DNA of 64,000 nt from Conexibacter sp. CPCC 205762 (GCF_030646155.1 NZ_JAUTDN010000013.1:1-64000), one strand, 5' to 3'. Counted from the stretch's first letter, positions 36,749 to 45,797 are shown. The notes: generated from the sequence alone by a model not told the origin. A program made the numbers and translations.

Positions 36749-37750
36749 ATGACCTCGAATCCCCAGCCTGACCGTCCCGACCGCAACCTCGCGCTGGAGC
36801 TGGCGCGCGTCACGGAGGCGGCTGCGCTGGCCGCGGCGCGGCTCGTCGGGCGCGGCGACAAGGAGGCCGCCGACCAGGCCGCGGTCGACGCGATGCGGTT
36901 CGTGCTCGACTCGGTCCCGATGAACGGCACCGTCGTGATCGGCGAGGGCGAGAAGGACGAGGCCCCGATGCTCTACAACGGCGAGCAGATCGGCGACGGC
37001 TCGCCGCCCGAGGTCGACATCGCCGTCGACCCGCTGGAGGGGACGCGCCTGTGCGCGCTCGGGATGCCGTCGGCGATCGCCGTGATCGCGCTCGCCGAGC
37101 GCGGCACGATGTTCAACCCCGGGCCGATCGTCTACATGGAGAAGATGGCCGGCAACGACGAGGTCGCCGACCTGCTCGACCTCGACCGCCCGCTCGCCGA
37201 GACGCTCAAGCTGGTCGCCGATCGCAAGGGCAAGACCGTCAGCGACGTCACGGTCGTGATGCTCGACCGCCCGCGCCACGAGAGAGCGATGGCGGAGGTG
37301 CGCGAGGCCGGCGGCAGAGTCCGCCTGATCACCGACGGCGACGTCTCGGCGGCGCTGCTCGCCGTCAGCGACCGCTCGCCGGTCGACCTCCTGTACGGGA
37401 TCGGCGGCACGCCCGAGGGCGTCATCACCGCCGCCGCGCTGAAGTGCATGAGCGGCGCGATCGTCGGCCGCCTGTGGGCGCGCGACGACAGCGAGCGGGA
37501 CGCGGCCGTCAACGCCGGCTACGACCTCTCCAGAGTCCTCACGACGAACGACCTCTGCTGGGGCGACGACGTCTTCTTCTCCGCCACCGGCGTGACCGAC
37601 GGCGACGTGCTGCAGGGCGTCCGCTATATCGGCAGAGGCGCGACGACCGAGTCGCTCGTGATGCGCTCGCGCTCGGGCACCGTCCGCCGCGTGCTGGCGA
37701 CGCACGACCGCGCGAAGCTGCGCACGCTCACCGGCGAGCGCTACGGCTGA
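36749..37750 (+). CDS. glpX: Class II fructose-1,6-bisphosphatase
   Basis: 333-residue GlpX-type phosphatase of gluconeogenesis. Seen: '[18 protein letters not shown]', '[16 protein letters not shown]' (metal-binding acidic residues) and '[12 protein letters not shown]', all family hallmarks. Length is standard. ATG at 36749 is eight bases past TAGCGT, consistent with a leaderless transcript. The last ten bases overlap the convergent membrane protein gene. In actinobacteria GlpX is often the only fructose bisphosphatase. Confidence 0.95.
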   Translation: MTSNPQPDRPDRNLALELARVTEAAALAAARLVGRGDKEAADQAAVDAMRFVLDSVPMNGTVVIGEGEKDEAPMLYNGEQIGDGSPPEVDIAVDPLEGTRLCALGMPSAIAVIALAERGTMFNPGPIVYMEKMAGNDEVADLLDLDRPLAETLKLVADRKGKTVSDVTVVMLDRPRHERAMAEVREAGGRVRLITDGDVSAALLAVSDRSPVDLLYGIGGTPEGVITAAALKCMSGAIVGRLWARDDSERDAAVNAGYDLSRVLTTNDLCWGDDVFFSATGVTDGDVLQGVRYIGRGATTESLVMRSRSGTVRRVLATHDRAKLRTLTGERYG

Positions 37751-38508
37751 TTCGAGCCGCCGCTCGCCGGGGCCGGGTCGGGGACGTCCTCGACCCGCTC
37801 CGGCGCGAAGCGGCCGACCTTCGACTCGGCCAGATCGAGCCGCGCGAGCGAGCGCAGGAAGCCGTGCGTGACGAGCACGTGGATCGCCGACTGCGTCCAG
37901 CGGTAGACGCGGCGGCTGACCGAGGTAGCGATCCAGGGATAGAAGTTCGCCACCTCGACCTCGACGTGCAGCAGCCCGCTGCCGGGCTCTGACGACGGGC
38001 ATCTGCGCACGTCGATCTGCAGGTAGCCGTCGCCGTGGCGGCCCGCGCGCGCGACCAGCAGGCCGTCCTCGATCCGCCAGCGGACGATCCCGCGCTCGCC
38101 GTCCATCTCGTACTCGGGCGCGCCGAAGCGCAGCAGCCGCAGCGGCGCGCGCACGAGCACGACCGTCCGCTGCGTCTCGCTGTAGTCGATCCGGATCAGC
38201 CCGAGCGTGACGCGTGTCAGGAAGCGCCAGTAGGTCGCCGCCAGCCGCTCCAGCTGAGCGGGGCTCCAGAGCTTCTCCAGCTCGTCCTCCGACAGCGTCA
38301 GGTCGGCCGCCTGCGTCGAGCGGACCGCGCCGCGGTCGTCGAGCGTCGTGTTGTCCGCGGCGCTGACGATCTTGGAGCGCGCCGGCCAGCTGCGGGCGCG
38401 CCGGGCGCGCCTGCGGACGGCGACCGCGGCGGCGGCGAGGAGGGCGAAGAGAGCGGCGATCACGGCAGGCACTGTCTGATGATTGTGCCCGTCACGGCCG
38501 TCGAGCAT
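37741..38508 (-). CDS. Membrane-anchored protein of unknown function (255 aa)
   Basis: One N-terminal transmembrane helix (about 14-32) followed by an Arg-rich boundary, then a soluble alpha/beta domain. The central part 'YWRFLTRVTLGLIRIDYSE' and the strand-rich segment up to 'VEVANFYPWIA' suggest a lipid- or membrane-proximal fold, but I do not recognise the family. The C terminus is Pro/Ser-rich. It starts two bases after the moeA stop, so it is probably the second gene of that operon. It overlaps the end of glpX by ten bases. Confidence 0.7.
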   Translation of the reverse strand: MLDGRDGHNHQTVPAVIAALFALLAAAAVAVRRRARRARSWPARSKIVSAADNTTLDDRGAVRSTQAADLTLSEDELEKLWSPAQLERLAATYWRFLTRVTLGLIRIDYSETQRTVVLVRAPLRLLRFGAPEYEMDGERGIVRWRIEDGLLVARAGRHGDGYLQIDVRRCPSSEPGSGLLHVEVEVANFYPWIATSVSRRVYRWTQSAIHVLVTHGFLRSLARLDLAESKVGRFAPERVEDVPDPAPASGGSNQP

Positions 38509-38510
38509 CG

Positions 38511-39701
38511 TCAGATCCGCTCGATCTCGCAGCTGTCGCCGGCTTGCGGGGTCGCGCCGGCGGGGACGAACAGGAGCGCGTCGGCGGCCGCCAGCGAGCC
38601 GGTGATGTGCGAGCCCTGGGCGCCGGTCGGGGTCGCGGCGACGGTGCCGTCGGCGTCGTCGAGGCGGACGCGCAGCGCCTGCTCGCGCTCGCGCCGCGGC
38701 GGCGCCTCGGTCAGCCGCGCGCGGCCGCGCGGCGGCAGCGGCTGCGCGTGACCCTGTCGCGCGAGCAGCGCCGGCCGCGCGAACAGCAGGAAGGTGACGT
38801 AGCTGGAGACGGGGTTGCCGGGCAGGCCGAGCACGAGCTGCTCGCCGCGCGTGCCGAACCAGGTCGGCTTGCCGGGCTGCAGCGCGACTCTCCAGAAGCG
38901 CTCCTCGACGCCGAGCGCGGTCAGGGCCGGCTTGACGTGGTCGTGCGGGCCGACCGAGACGCCGCCGGAGGCGATCACGACGTCGGCCTGCTGCAGCGCG
39001 GCGGCGAAGGCGCGCTCGGTCGCCTGGAGGGAGTCCGCGACCCGCTCGACGGCGACGACCTCGGCGCCGGCCGCCGCGGCGAGCGCCTGCAGCATCGGGG
39101 CGTTGGAGTTGTGGATCTCGCCGGGGCCGAGTGGGGCGCCCGGCTCGCGCAGCTCGTCGCCGGTGCAGAGGACGGCGACGCGCGGCCGGCGCGCGACCGT
39201 GACCGTGCCGGCGCCCGCGCCGACGGCGACCGCCAGCGCCCCGGGGGTGAGGCGCGTGCCGGCGCGCAGGACGGTCGCGCCCGCCTGCAGGTCCTCGCCG
39301 GCGCCGCGCAGGTGCTGCCCCGGGCGGACGTCGGCCGTGATCTCGACCCGGTCCTCGCGCGCCGCCGTCTGCTCGACCGGCACGACCGCGGCGGTGCCCT
39401 CCGGCAGCGGCGCCCCGGTCGAGATGTGGATCGCCTCGCCGGGGCCGATCGCGACCGCCGCCGGCGTCCCCGCGCGCGACTCGCCGACGACCCGCAGCAG
39501 CGCTCTGGACGCATCGGGTCCGACGGCGAACCCGTCCATGGCCGAATTTCCGAATGGCGGGACATCCGCGGCCGCGATCACGTCGCTCGCGAGCACCCGA
39601 TCGACCGCATCCCCAATGGGGACGGGCTCGGATGGCATCTGGACGCTCGCCTGCAGGATCGCGGCGCGTGCGTCGGAGATCGAGATCAGGGCTCTGGACA
39701 C
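38511..39701 (-). CDS. moeA: Molybdopterin molybdenumtransferase
   Basis: 396-residue enzyme that inserts molybdate into adenylylated molybdopterin. Seen: 'PPFGNSAMDGFAVG', 'IHISTGAPLPEGTAAVVPVE', 'GDELREPG', 'SGGVSVGPHDHVKPAL' and 'GLPGNPVSSYVTF'. Length is right for MoeA. GTG at 39701 is chosen because it begins the conserved first helix; extension upstream would read through the divergent promoter. That promoter region (39702-39760) is shared with the GGDEF-like gene. No other moa/mob genes are in the window. Confidence 0.92.
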   Translation of the reverse strand: MSRALISISDARAAILQASVQMPSEPVPIGDAVDRVLASDVIAAADVPPFGNSAMDGFAVGPDASRALLRVVGESRAGTPAAVAIGPGEAIHISTGAPLPEGTAAVVPVEQTAAREDRVEITADVRPGQHLRGAGEDLQAGATVLRAGTRLTPGALAVAVGAGAGTVTVARRPRVAVLCTGDELREPGAPLGPGEIHNSNAPMLQALAAAAGAEVVAVERVADSLQATERAFAAALQQADVVIASGGVSVGPHDHVKPALTALGVEERFWRVALQPGKPTWFGTRGEQLVLGLPGNPVSSYVTFLLFARPALLARQGHAQPLPPRGRARLTEAPPRREREQALRVRLDDADGTVAATPTGAQGSHITGSLAAADALLFVPAGATPQAGDSCEIERI

Positions 39702-39760
39702 GGGTTCATTGTGTCCATCGGCGCTCGCCTTCGTCGGGTACGGCTGGTATAGACCCTCGG

Positions 39761-41113
39761 ATGACGGATTCGAGGACGCCCCGTCCTCACCGCCCCGAAC
39801 CGGTCGGCTGGGGGGTGGTGGAACCACTCGTCGGGGGCGCTCAGACGATCGCCAAAGGATGGCTGCTGCTGCTGCTCGAGCGGGCCCCGCTCGACGCTGT
39901 CGGCACGATCCCGGCTGCCGCTTTGGCGGCCGACGGCCCGGCGCTGTGCGCGGCGGTCATCCGCGGTCTCGGATCCGACGCCGAGCTGACCCGGCTGCGT
40001 CCCGACGGGGACCTCGCGCCGCTCGTCGGCCGCCTCGGCCCGCTCTGCGGCGCCCACGACGCCGCCGCGACCGTCGCCGCCGTCGAGGCGCTGCGGGCCT
40101 GCATCTGGGCGGCCGCGCTCGACTCCGCGCCCGCGCACGGGCGCGAGCCGCAGCTGGTCGGCCAGCTGGCCGACCGCCTCGCCGCCGTCACCGCCGTCGT
40201 GACCGCGAGCGCGCTGCCGGCCGTCGCCGCCGCGCCACCGCAGCCGGCCCCCGGCTTCCCGATGAGGCCGCCGGTCGCGCCGCCTGCGCCCGCTTCCGCG
40301 CCGCCGCACGCCACCACGCCGCCGCCGGCCGCTGCGCCTCCTCACGCCGCCGCGCCGCCTGCCGCCGCCCCGCCGGAGCCGCACCCGCACGCCGCGCCGC
40401 CGTACTCGCCCGAGCCGCCGCGGACGCACGACGGCGTCCCGCATGCGCCCGCGCGCGAGGACTCGCTCGCCGCCACCGCGCAGGCGGCGTGGGACGGCGC
40501 GCGGCCGGCCTACGACGGCGAGCCCGCCCATGCCGGCTCGGTGACGGCGTTGCCGGACCGTGACGCCGGTGCCGACCCGCGCCACGGCCCGGCCGCGGGG
40601 ATGGACGACTCCGACCTCTGGATCGCGACGCTCGAACGGCACATCGACCGCTGCCAGCGCGAGGGCGGCGGGCTGGCGCTGCTGCGGGTCGAGCTGGTCG
40701 ACGGCGACCGCGTCGCCGCAAGCGCGCCGGATGGCCAGGCGCACGTCCCCTACGGCCGCCTCGCGCAGGCGATCCGCCGCGCGATCCGCCGGCAGGACCT
40801 CGTCGCCTCAGACCATCAGGGCCGCGCCTGGGTGATCGCCCCCGGCGTCGGCCGCGCCGGCGCGATCGCGCTCGCCGAGCGGATCGGCGCGGGCGTCGAG
40901 AACGGCGAGAGCTGGCGCGGCGCGCCGCTGGCGGCGACGATCGGCTTCGCCGTCTACGGCGAGGACGGCCGCGACGCGGCGACGCTGATCGACCGCGCCG
41001 AGGAGGCGATGCTGGCGGCGACCGCGGCCGGCGCCCGCATCGGCGAGGCCGCGCCGCATCCCGAGGACCTCGGCGGCGACCCCGATCGCCCCGGTCCGCG
41101 GCTGGTGCGCTGA
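39761..41113 (+). CDS. Degenerate GGDEF-like domain protein
   Basis: 450 residues: helical N-terminal domain (about 1-150), a long Pro/Ala/His-rich linker (about 155-245), and a C-terminal domain (about 285-430) with the GGDEF fold pattern ('DLWIATLERHIDRCQREGGGLALLRVEL', 'ATIGFAVYGEDGRDAATLIDRAEEAM'). The GGDEF active-site motif itself is replaced by 'WVIAPGVG', so it should not make c-di-GMP and may be a sensor or scaffold. TATAGA lies seven bases before the ATG (leaderless). Divergent from moeA. Confidence 0.75.
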   Translation: MTDSRTPRPHRPEPVGWGVVEPLVGGAQTIAKGWLLLLLERAPLDAVGTIPAAALAADGPALCAAVIRGLGSDAELTRLRPDGDLAPLVGRLGPLCGAHDAAATVAAVEALRACIWAAALDSAPAHGREPQLVGQLADRLAAVTAVVTASALPAVAAAPPQPAPGFPMRPPVAPPAPASAPPHATTPPPAAAPPHAAAPPAAAPPEPHPHAAPPYSPEPPRTHDGVPHAPAREDSLAATAQAAWDGARPAYDGEPAHAGSVTALPDRDAGADPRHGPAAGMDDSDLWIATLERHIDRCQREGGGLALLRVELVDGDRVAASAPDGQAHVPYGRLAQAIRRAIRRQDLVASDHQGRAWVIAPGVGRAGAIALAERIGAGVENGESWRGAPLAATIGFAVYGEDGRDAATLIDRAEEAMLAATAAGARIGEAAPHPEDLGGDPDRPGPRLVR

Positions 41114-41131
41114 AGCGTCAGGCGCGGCGTG

Positions 41132-41914
41132 TCAGCCGACGGCGGGCGCCTGGAACGGCGTCTTCAGCTTCGGCACGGTGGTCACCGTGAGCGCGCCGAC
41201 GGTGATGAGGCCGTCCTTGCCGCCGATCGCGTCGTGGGTCGCCTTCGTCAGGTCCCACGAGCGGCCGTCGATGAACGGGCCGCGGTCGATCACCGGCACG
41301 ACGAGCTTCTTGCCGCCGTAGTAGATCTCGACCTGCGTCCCGCACGGGAGCGTCTTGTGCGCGACGCCGATCGTCCACTGCGTCAGTCTGACGCCGCAGG
41401 CGGTCTTCGAGCCGCCGTTGGTCGCCGGCGAGTACCAGCTGGCGACGCCGGGGCGGTAGACGGTCACCTGCACCTGCGGACCGGTCGCGGTCGAGCGCGA
41501 GGCGGCGCTGGAGCTGGTGGCGGGCACGGCGCGGACCGACTGCAGCCCGAGCGCGCGCGGCTTCCAGGCGGCGCGGAAGCTGCCGTCGTCCTCGACCTCG
41601 CCGCTGCCGACGGCGCTCCAGACGCCTCTTCTGTCGAGCGCCTCGATCGAGACGCTGTCCAGACGCGTGGGCGCGAGGCCGCTGACGACGGCGCGGCGCT
41701 TCAGCAGCGCGGCGCCCTTGGAGGTGATCGTGATCCCGCCCGAGCTGGAGGTCGCGACCGGCGTGCCGATCGCGAGCGCGGCACCGGTGGAGGTGCCGTC
41801 GGGGTTGACGTCGGGCGAGGCGCCGCCGACGGATGCACCGTGGGCGGCTGCGGGGATGGCGGCTGCGGCGAGGCACGCGGCAGCGGCGATGGCGACAGGG
41901 CGGCGAAGGCTCAT
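41132..41914 (-). CDS. Exported RlpA-like double-psi beta-barrel protein
   Basis: 260 residues: signal peptide (about 1-26), a linker and an Ig-like stretch (about 50-150), then a C-terminal RlpA-type double-psi barrel (about 163-255). The last domain shows 'VASWYSPATNGG', 'TIGVAHKTLPCGTQVEI' and 'PVIDRGPFIDGRSWDLTKATHDAIG', keeping the 'DRGPF' and Asp positions of RlpA lytic transglycosylases. Probably wall-associated. The leader is a c-di-AMP riboswitch, so it should be co-regulated with the NlpC/P60 hydrolase at 24803-25867. It has no ribosome site of its own that I can see. Confidence 0.88.
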   Translation of the reverse strand: MSLRRPVAIAAAACLAAAAIPAAAHGASVGGASPDVNPDGTSTGAALAIGTPVATSSSGGITITSKGAALLKRRAVVSGLAPTRLDSVSIEALDRRGVWSAVGSGEVEDDGSFRAAWKPRALGLQSVRAVPATSSSAASRSTATGPQVQVTVYRPGVASWYSPATNGGSKTACGVRLTQWTIGVAHKTLPCGTQVEIYYGGKKLVVPVIDRGPFIDGRSWDLTKATHDAIGGKDGLITVGALTVTTVPKLKTPFQAPAVG

Positions 41915-41925
41915 AGATGGGGGTG

Positions 41926-42091
41926 CCTGTGCCTACGAGGTGAGCTGTCGGGCTCGCGAGGCGCCTCGTGGCGCGCCGCTACGGTCCGAACTGCGACCGA
42001 TTCGCCCCAGCGAGCCGAAGCTCGCAAGTGGGTCCCCCGCCGGCAGCGCGCTGGACGCGATGCCGTTCGGCGTGTGGCGGCGGTGAGTATA
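41926..42091 (-). promoter_or_regulatory. Second cyclic di-AMP riboswitch (ydaO/yuaA class) with promoter, ahead of the RlpA-like gene
   Basis: Read on the minus strand, the leader has the ydaO blocks in order: GCCGAACGGC (42063-42072), 'GGCGGGGGACCCAC' (42029-42042), a hairpin, 'TGGGGCGAATC' (41999-42009), a variable hairpin, then 'GAGCCCGACAGCTCACCTCG' (41935-41954) and TAGGC. A TATACT minus-10 occupies 42086-42091, about ten bases before the aptamer. The gene ATG is 12 bp downstream of the core. Same class as the element at 24630-24789, but with different hairpins and 'GACAGCTCACC' in place of 'GTCAGCTAACC'. Confidence 0.9.
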
Positions 42092-42316
42092 CGAAACAAC
42101 GCGCGCGGAACGCGAGCGCGACGAGAGGATTCTCAGCTCGGGCGACGCACCGGGAACGGGTGCCCTCAAGCCGGATCGGCGCTCGCCGATGAAGTTGGTA
42201 GGAACGAGGCCGCAACCTGAAACGTCTGCGGACGTTCTGCGTAGTAGGTACAGGAGTCCGTCGCGCGCACCGAGCCCGATCTGCGGGCAGGCACCCCCGA
42301 AACTGGCGCTGACGCG

Positions 42317-42346
42317 TTGACTCCCTGAACGCGAAGAAGCTAGACT
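42317..42346 (+). promoter_or_regulatory. Sigma-70-type promoter for the sigma factor gene
   Basis: TTGACT at 42317-42322 and TAGACT at 42341-42346 with an 18-bp spacer, the best consensus-like promoter in the window. Transcription should begin near 42353, about 105 bp ahead of the sigma factor start. The 225 bp between 42092 and 42316 show no gene and no other clear signal. Confidence 0.8.
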
Positions 42347-42353
42347 CCAGCTC

Positions 42354-42404
42354 ATGTTTGGATGGCGGTTGTGCGCGCTTAGGCGGGCGCGACCCGTCCG
42401 ATGA
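42354..42404 (+). CDS. Possible leaderless 16-residue leader peptide before the sigma factor gene
   Basis: ATG at 42354 lies seven bases after TAGACT, so it would be at or next to the mRNA 5' end. The frame encodes MFGWRLCALRRARPVR and stops with TGA. It is Arg-rich, with AGG and CGA among its codons. The same TANNNT-to-ATG spacing marks about twenty real gene starts here, which is the argument for it. It is too short to judge by codon use. It could be an attenuating leader peptide or mere chance. Confidence 0.35.
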   Translation: MFGWRLCALRRARPVR

Positions 42405-42458
42405 TCGCGCCGAGGCTGGATGTCGGGGTGGCGCGCACGCGACGAGAAACGGAATCAG

Positions 42459-43562
42459 ATGTCTGTAGCTGAACTTCAGGAACTCGAAGAGATCAAGGGC
42501 CTTGTCAACCGCGGCACGCAGCTCGGTGTCCTGACGTACGCCGAAGTCGCGACCGCGGTCAGCGAGCTGGATCTCGACGAGTCCGACGTCGAGGATCTGC
42601 ACGGCTTCCTCGAGAGATCGGAGATCGAGCTCGTCGAGGAGATCGATCCCGCGACCGCCGCCGGCAACGAGGTCGAGCGCGCGCCCGACAGACGTCGCGG
42701 CCGCCGTGCGAGAACGGCGCTCGACCTGAAGCCGGACATGACGACCGACTCCCTTCAGCTGTTCCTGAAGGACATCGGCAAGGTCCGCCTGCTCACCGCC
42801 CAGGAGGAGGTCGACCTCGCCAAGCGGATCGAGCGCGGCGATCTCGACGCGAAGCAGAAGATGGTCGAGTCGAACCTCCGCCTCGTCGTCTCGATCGCGA
42901 AGAACTACCGCAACCAGGGGCTGCCGTTCCTCGACCTGATCCAGGAGGGGACGCTCGGCCTCGTCCGCGCCGCGGAGAAGTTCGACTACCGCAAGGGCTT
43001 CAAGTTCTCGACCTACGCGACCTGGTGGATCCGCCAGGCGATCGCCCGCGCGCTCGCCGACAAGGCGCGCACGATCCGCATCCCGGTCCACGTCGTCGAG
43101 AAGCTGAACAAGATCGGCCGCGCCGAGCGCAAGCTCGTCACCGAGCTGGGCCGCGAGCCCACCGCCGAGGAGATCGCCGAGGTCACGGGGATCGATCCGG
43201 AGGAGGTCGACTCGATCAAGCGCTCCGCGCAGGCGCCGGTCTCGCTGGAGAAGCCGGTCGGCGACGAGGAGGAGTCGGAGTTCGGCCAGTTCATCGCCGA
43301 CGAGCGCGCCGAATCGCCGTACGAGCGCGCTGCCGAGATCCTCACCAAGGAAGCGCTTCGCGAGGCGCTCGAGAACCTCTCCTACCGCGAGCGCCGCGTG
43401 CTGGAGCTGCGCTACGGCCTCGGCGGCGAGCACCCGCGCACGCTCGACGAGGTCGGCCGCACGTTCAACGTCACGCGTGAGCGCATCCGTCAGATCGAGA
43501 ACCAGTCGCTGAAGAAGCTGCAGAGCCTCGCTGAGGCCCAGAAGCTCCGCGACGTCGCCTGA
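42459..43562 (+). CDS. RNA polymerase primary-type sigma factor (RpoD/SigA family)
   Basis: 367 residues. A short region 1.1-like N terminus ('[23 protein letters not shown]') leads to region 1.2/2 ('[21 protein letters not shown]', '[38 protein letters not shown]'), region 3 and region 4 with '[15 protein letters not shown]' and the minus-35 recognition helix '[16 protein letters not shown]'. It is short compared with typical RpoD, as in several actinobacterial SigA/HrdB relatives. Start could be 42420 (GAGG upstream) or 42459 (CGGA upstream). It is behind a consensus promoter and ends before a strong terminator. Confidence 0.92.
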   Translation: MSVAELQELEEIKGLVNRGTQLGVLTYAEVATAVSELDLDESDVEDLHGFLERSEIELVEEIDPATAAGNEVERAPDRRRGRRARTALDLKPDMTTDSLQLFLKDIGKVRLLTAQEEVDLAKRIERGDLDAKQKMVESNLRLVVSIAKNYRNQGLPFLDLIQEGTLGLVRAAEKFDYRKGFKFSTYATWWIRQAIARALADKARTIRIPVHVVEKLNKIGRAERKLVTELGREPTAEEIAEVTGIDPEEVDSIKRSAQAPVSLEKPVGDEEESEFGQFIADERAESPYERAAEILTKEALREALENLSYRERRVLELRYGLGGEHPRTLDEVGRTFNVTRERIRQIENQSLKKLQSLAEAQKLRDVA

Positions 43563-43679
43563 GAAGCCCCTCGACGCGCCTGCCGGCGTCCTCGCTCGCT
43601 CAGGGCTGGGCGCCCGCAGCGCTCACTGCGTCCTTGGCAGCCACGACGATCGGCTCCTCAGGATGCGTTCCGTTTCACA

Positions 43680-43707
43680 GGGCCCCGGTTTCCGAACCGG
43701 GGCCCTT
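43680..43707. terminator. Terminator after the sigma factor gene
   Basis: Perfect 11-bp stem (43680-43690 with 43695-43705) with TCCG loop, then TTCGTCGTT. It lies six bases before the stop of the convergent GST-like gene and 117 bp past the sigma factor stop, so it can serve both directions. Confidence 0.85.
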
Positions 43708-43713
43708 CGTCGT

Positions 43714-44448
43714 TCAGGCGCCGCGCAGGGCGACGATCGCGGCCGAGCTGGGGGCCGGCTCGATGCCGCTGACGAGCCCCTCCGCCCAGGCGACGCCGGG
43801 GCGGCCGGCGGTGATGTCGCGCAGGTCGTGGAGCGAGGCGGCGAGCGCGACGCTCGGCGCGATCTGCGCGCCGGCCGCGTTGACGCCGTCGGCGTCGCCG
43901 AGCAGGCCGTCGGCGAGCAGCGCGTCGACTCTGTCGAGCGCCGCCGGCAGCTGCTCCAGCGCGGCACGGGCGCCCTCCTCGCTGCCGTTCGCTCTCGCCG
44001 CCATCAGCCGCGAGACCGGCAGGCTGAACGTCGCCGACAGCGCCGGCAGCGGCATCCGCGCGTGCTCGCGCATGAACCAGACGCGCGTCTCGTGGTCGTG
44101 CGCGATCGCATAGCGGGCGATCGCGCGCGGCAGCCGCTGCATCACCGCCTCGCCCCATCGCTCCGCCTCCTCGACGGCGGCGCGGCGGGCGGGGTCGGCC
44201 GGGTAGAGCGACGGCTCAGGCACCAGCCGCTCCAGCTCCTGGACGATCTCCAGCGAGCCCTCGACGCGTCTGCCGTCGAGCTTCGCCGCCGGCACGGTGC
44301 CTCTGCGGTAGCCGCGCAGCCACAGCGCCGCGGGGTGGAGGCCTGGTCTCAGCTGGACCAGCTTCGGTTCGACCCCTTTGCGCGCGAAGGCAAGCCGCGC
44401 GCTCCAGCCGGGATTCGAGATCGGGAAGGTGTAGAGCGTCGCGTCCAT
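43714..44448 (-). CDS. Glutathione S-transferase-like protein
   Basis: 244 residues with an N-terminal thioredoxin-like domain ('LYTFPISNPGWSARLAFARKGVEPKLVQL', 'GTVPAAKLDGRRVEGSLEIVQELE', which has the cis-Pro and the Glu-Ser thiol-binding pair) and a C-terminal helical domain. Actinobacteria of this type normally use other thiols, so the thiol partner is uncertain. The start at 44448 is six bases past TAGGTT (leaderless). Converges with the sigma factor gene. Confidence 0.8.
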   Translation of the reverse strand: MDATLYTFPISNPGWSARLAFARKGVEPKLVQLRPGLHPAALWLRGYRRGTVPAAKLDGRRVEGSLEIVQELERLVPEPSLYPADPARRAAVEEAERWGEAVMQRLPRAIARYAIAHDHETRVWFMREHARMPLPALSATFSLPVSRLMAARANGSEEGARAALEQLPAALDRVDALLADGLLGDADGVNAAGAQIAPSVALAASLHDLRDITAGRPGVAWAEGLVSGIEPAPSSAAIVALRGA

Positions 44449-44628
44449 CGCGCGAACCTATCGCGCGCACCGTGCGCAATGGGGCGGTTCCCCCGAACGT
44501 CGTCGTGCCATCCCCCGCTCGGCATAGGGGATCTCTCCAGTCTTTCGCCGTTTTCTTGACGAATACGAGCGGCATTGGTTCGCTGGCGTTCCCACCACCG
44601 CGAAAGGACCCTGTCGACCGTGGAGACC

Positions 44629-45327
44629 ATGCTCGACCAGTTCGCCGAGACGACCTCGCCGGACTCGTTCACGCTCCAGAACTCGAAGCTGCTGAAGGTG
44701 CGTCTCGACGCCGTCACGATCCAGGCGAAGATCGGCTCGATGGTCGCCTACCAGGGCGACGTGAAGTTCGAGCACGCCGGCTCCGGCGGCATGAGCCGGA
44801 TGCTGAAGAAGGCCGTCAGCGGCGAGGGCGCCGAGCTGATGAAGGTGACCGGCAGCGGCGAGGTCTTCCTCGCCGACATGGCGCAGGAGATCCACCTGAT
44901 CAAGCTGGAGAACGACCGCATCACGGTCAACGGCCAGCACGTGCTCGCCTTCGACGCCGGCATCGACTGGGACATCGAACGCGTCAAGGACGCCGGCTCG
45001 GCGATGGCGGGCGGCATGTCGCAGCTGGCGCTGAAGGGCACCGGCTGGGTCGCGATCGTGACAGACGGGCCGCCCGTCCGGCTCGACGTAGCTGCCGCCC
45101 CGACCTTCGCCGACGCGCAGGCCGCGGTCTGCTGGTCCTCTGGTGTCACGACCGCGATCAAGACCGACGTCAACCTCAAGTCGCTGATCGGCAGATCGTC
45201 GGGCGAGACGCTCCAGCTCGCCTTCAGCGGCGAGGGCTGGGTGCTGATCCAGCCGTCGGAGGGGACGGTCTCCGGCGGCTCGCTCGCGGGCGCCGCCGGC
45301 GGCCTCTCGAAGATGCTGCGCGGCTGA
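44629..45327 (+). CDS. AIM24 family protein
   Basis: 232-residue all-beta protein of the AIM24/TIGR00266 family, with Gly-rich strands such as 'GSMVAYQGDVKFEHAG', 'LMKVTGSGEVFLAD' and 'LALKGTGWVAIV', ending 'GAAGGLSKMLRG'. Members form tryptophan-RNA-binding-attenuator-like folds; bacterial function is unknown. Start is ATG 44629 with GGAG four bases upstream, or GTG 44620 with AAAGGA farther up. A strong hairpin follows the stop. Confidence 0.85.
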   Translation: MLDQFAETTSPDSFTLQNSKLLKVRLDAVTIQAKIGSMVAYQGDVKFEHAGSGGMSRMLKKAVSGEGAELMKVTGSGEVFLADMAQEIHLIKLENDRITVNGQHVLAFDAGIDWDIERVKDAGSAMAGGMSQLALKGTGWVAIVTDGPPVRLDVAAAPTFADAQAAVCWSSGVTTAIKTDVNLKSLIGRSSGETLQLAFSGEGWVLIQPSEGTVSGGSLAGAAGGLSKMLRG

Positions 45328-45336
45328 GGCCGTCTG

Positions 45337-45368
45337 GCGCGCCGGCCGCCCGCGAGCGGCCGGCGCGC
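45337..45368 (+). terminator. Terminator after the AIM24 gene
   Basis: Perfect 13-bp GC stem (45337-45349 with 45356-45368), six-base loop, no T run; ten bases past the stop codon. Confidence 0.75.
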
Positions 45369-45407
45369 TCGCTTCAGTTCGTGAAGTCTTGCGGTATCCT
45401 CGTGTGT

Positions 45408-45797
45408 ATGGCGTACGACGAGAACTGCCCGGTCTGCGCGACTGCCGAGATCGTCTGCGGCAAGTGGACGCTGCTGATCATCCGCGACCTGGCCGACGAC
45501 CGCCAGCGCTTCTGCGAGCTCGAGCGCTCGCTGAGAGGGATCAGCCCGCGCACGTTGTCGCTGCGCCTGCGCGCGCTGGAGGAGGAGGGCATCGTCGCCC
45601 GCCAGACCTTCCCCGAGGTGCCGCCGCGGGTCGAGTACGCGCTGACCGAGAAGGGCCGCGCGCTCGTCCCGCTGATCGAGGACATGCGCAGCTACGGCCG
45701 CAGATGGCTCGGCGCCACCGGCGACTGCACCCCGGCGCTCGGCAGCGACGACGAGGCGCCCACGCTCGTCGCGCCCGCGCCGCCCGTCGCGGCCTGA
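45408..45797 (+). CDS. HxlR-family winged-helix transcriptional regulator
   Basis: 129 residues: HxlR DNA-binding domain (about 5-100) with 'CPVCATAEIVCGKWTLLIIRDL', 'FCELERSLRGISPRTLSLRLRALEEEGIV' and the wing 'PRVEYALTEKGRAL', plus an Ala/Pro tail. HxlR proteins often sense aldehydes, quinones or oxidants through an N-terminal Cys; Cys7 and Cys10 here could do this. TATCCT ends seven bases before the ATG, so leaderless. No obvious target gene adjoins; the AIM24 gene is upstream on the same strand behind a terminator. Confidence 0.92.
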   Translation: MAYDENCPVCATAEIVCGKWTLLIIRDLADDRQRFCELERSLRGISPRTLSLRLRALEEEGIVARQTFPEVPPRVEYALTEKGRALVPLIEDMRSYGRRWLGATGDCTPALGSDDEAPTLVAPAPPVAA

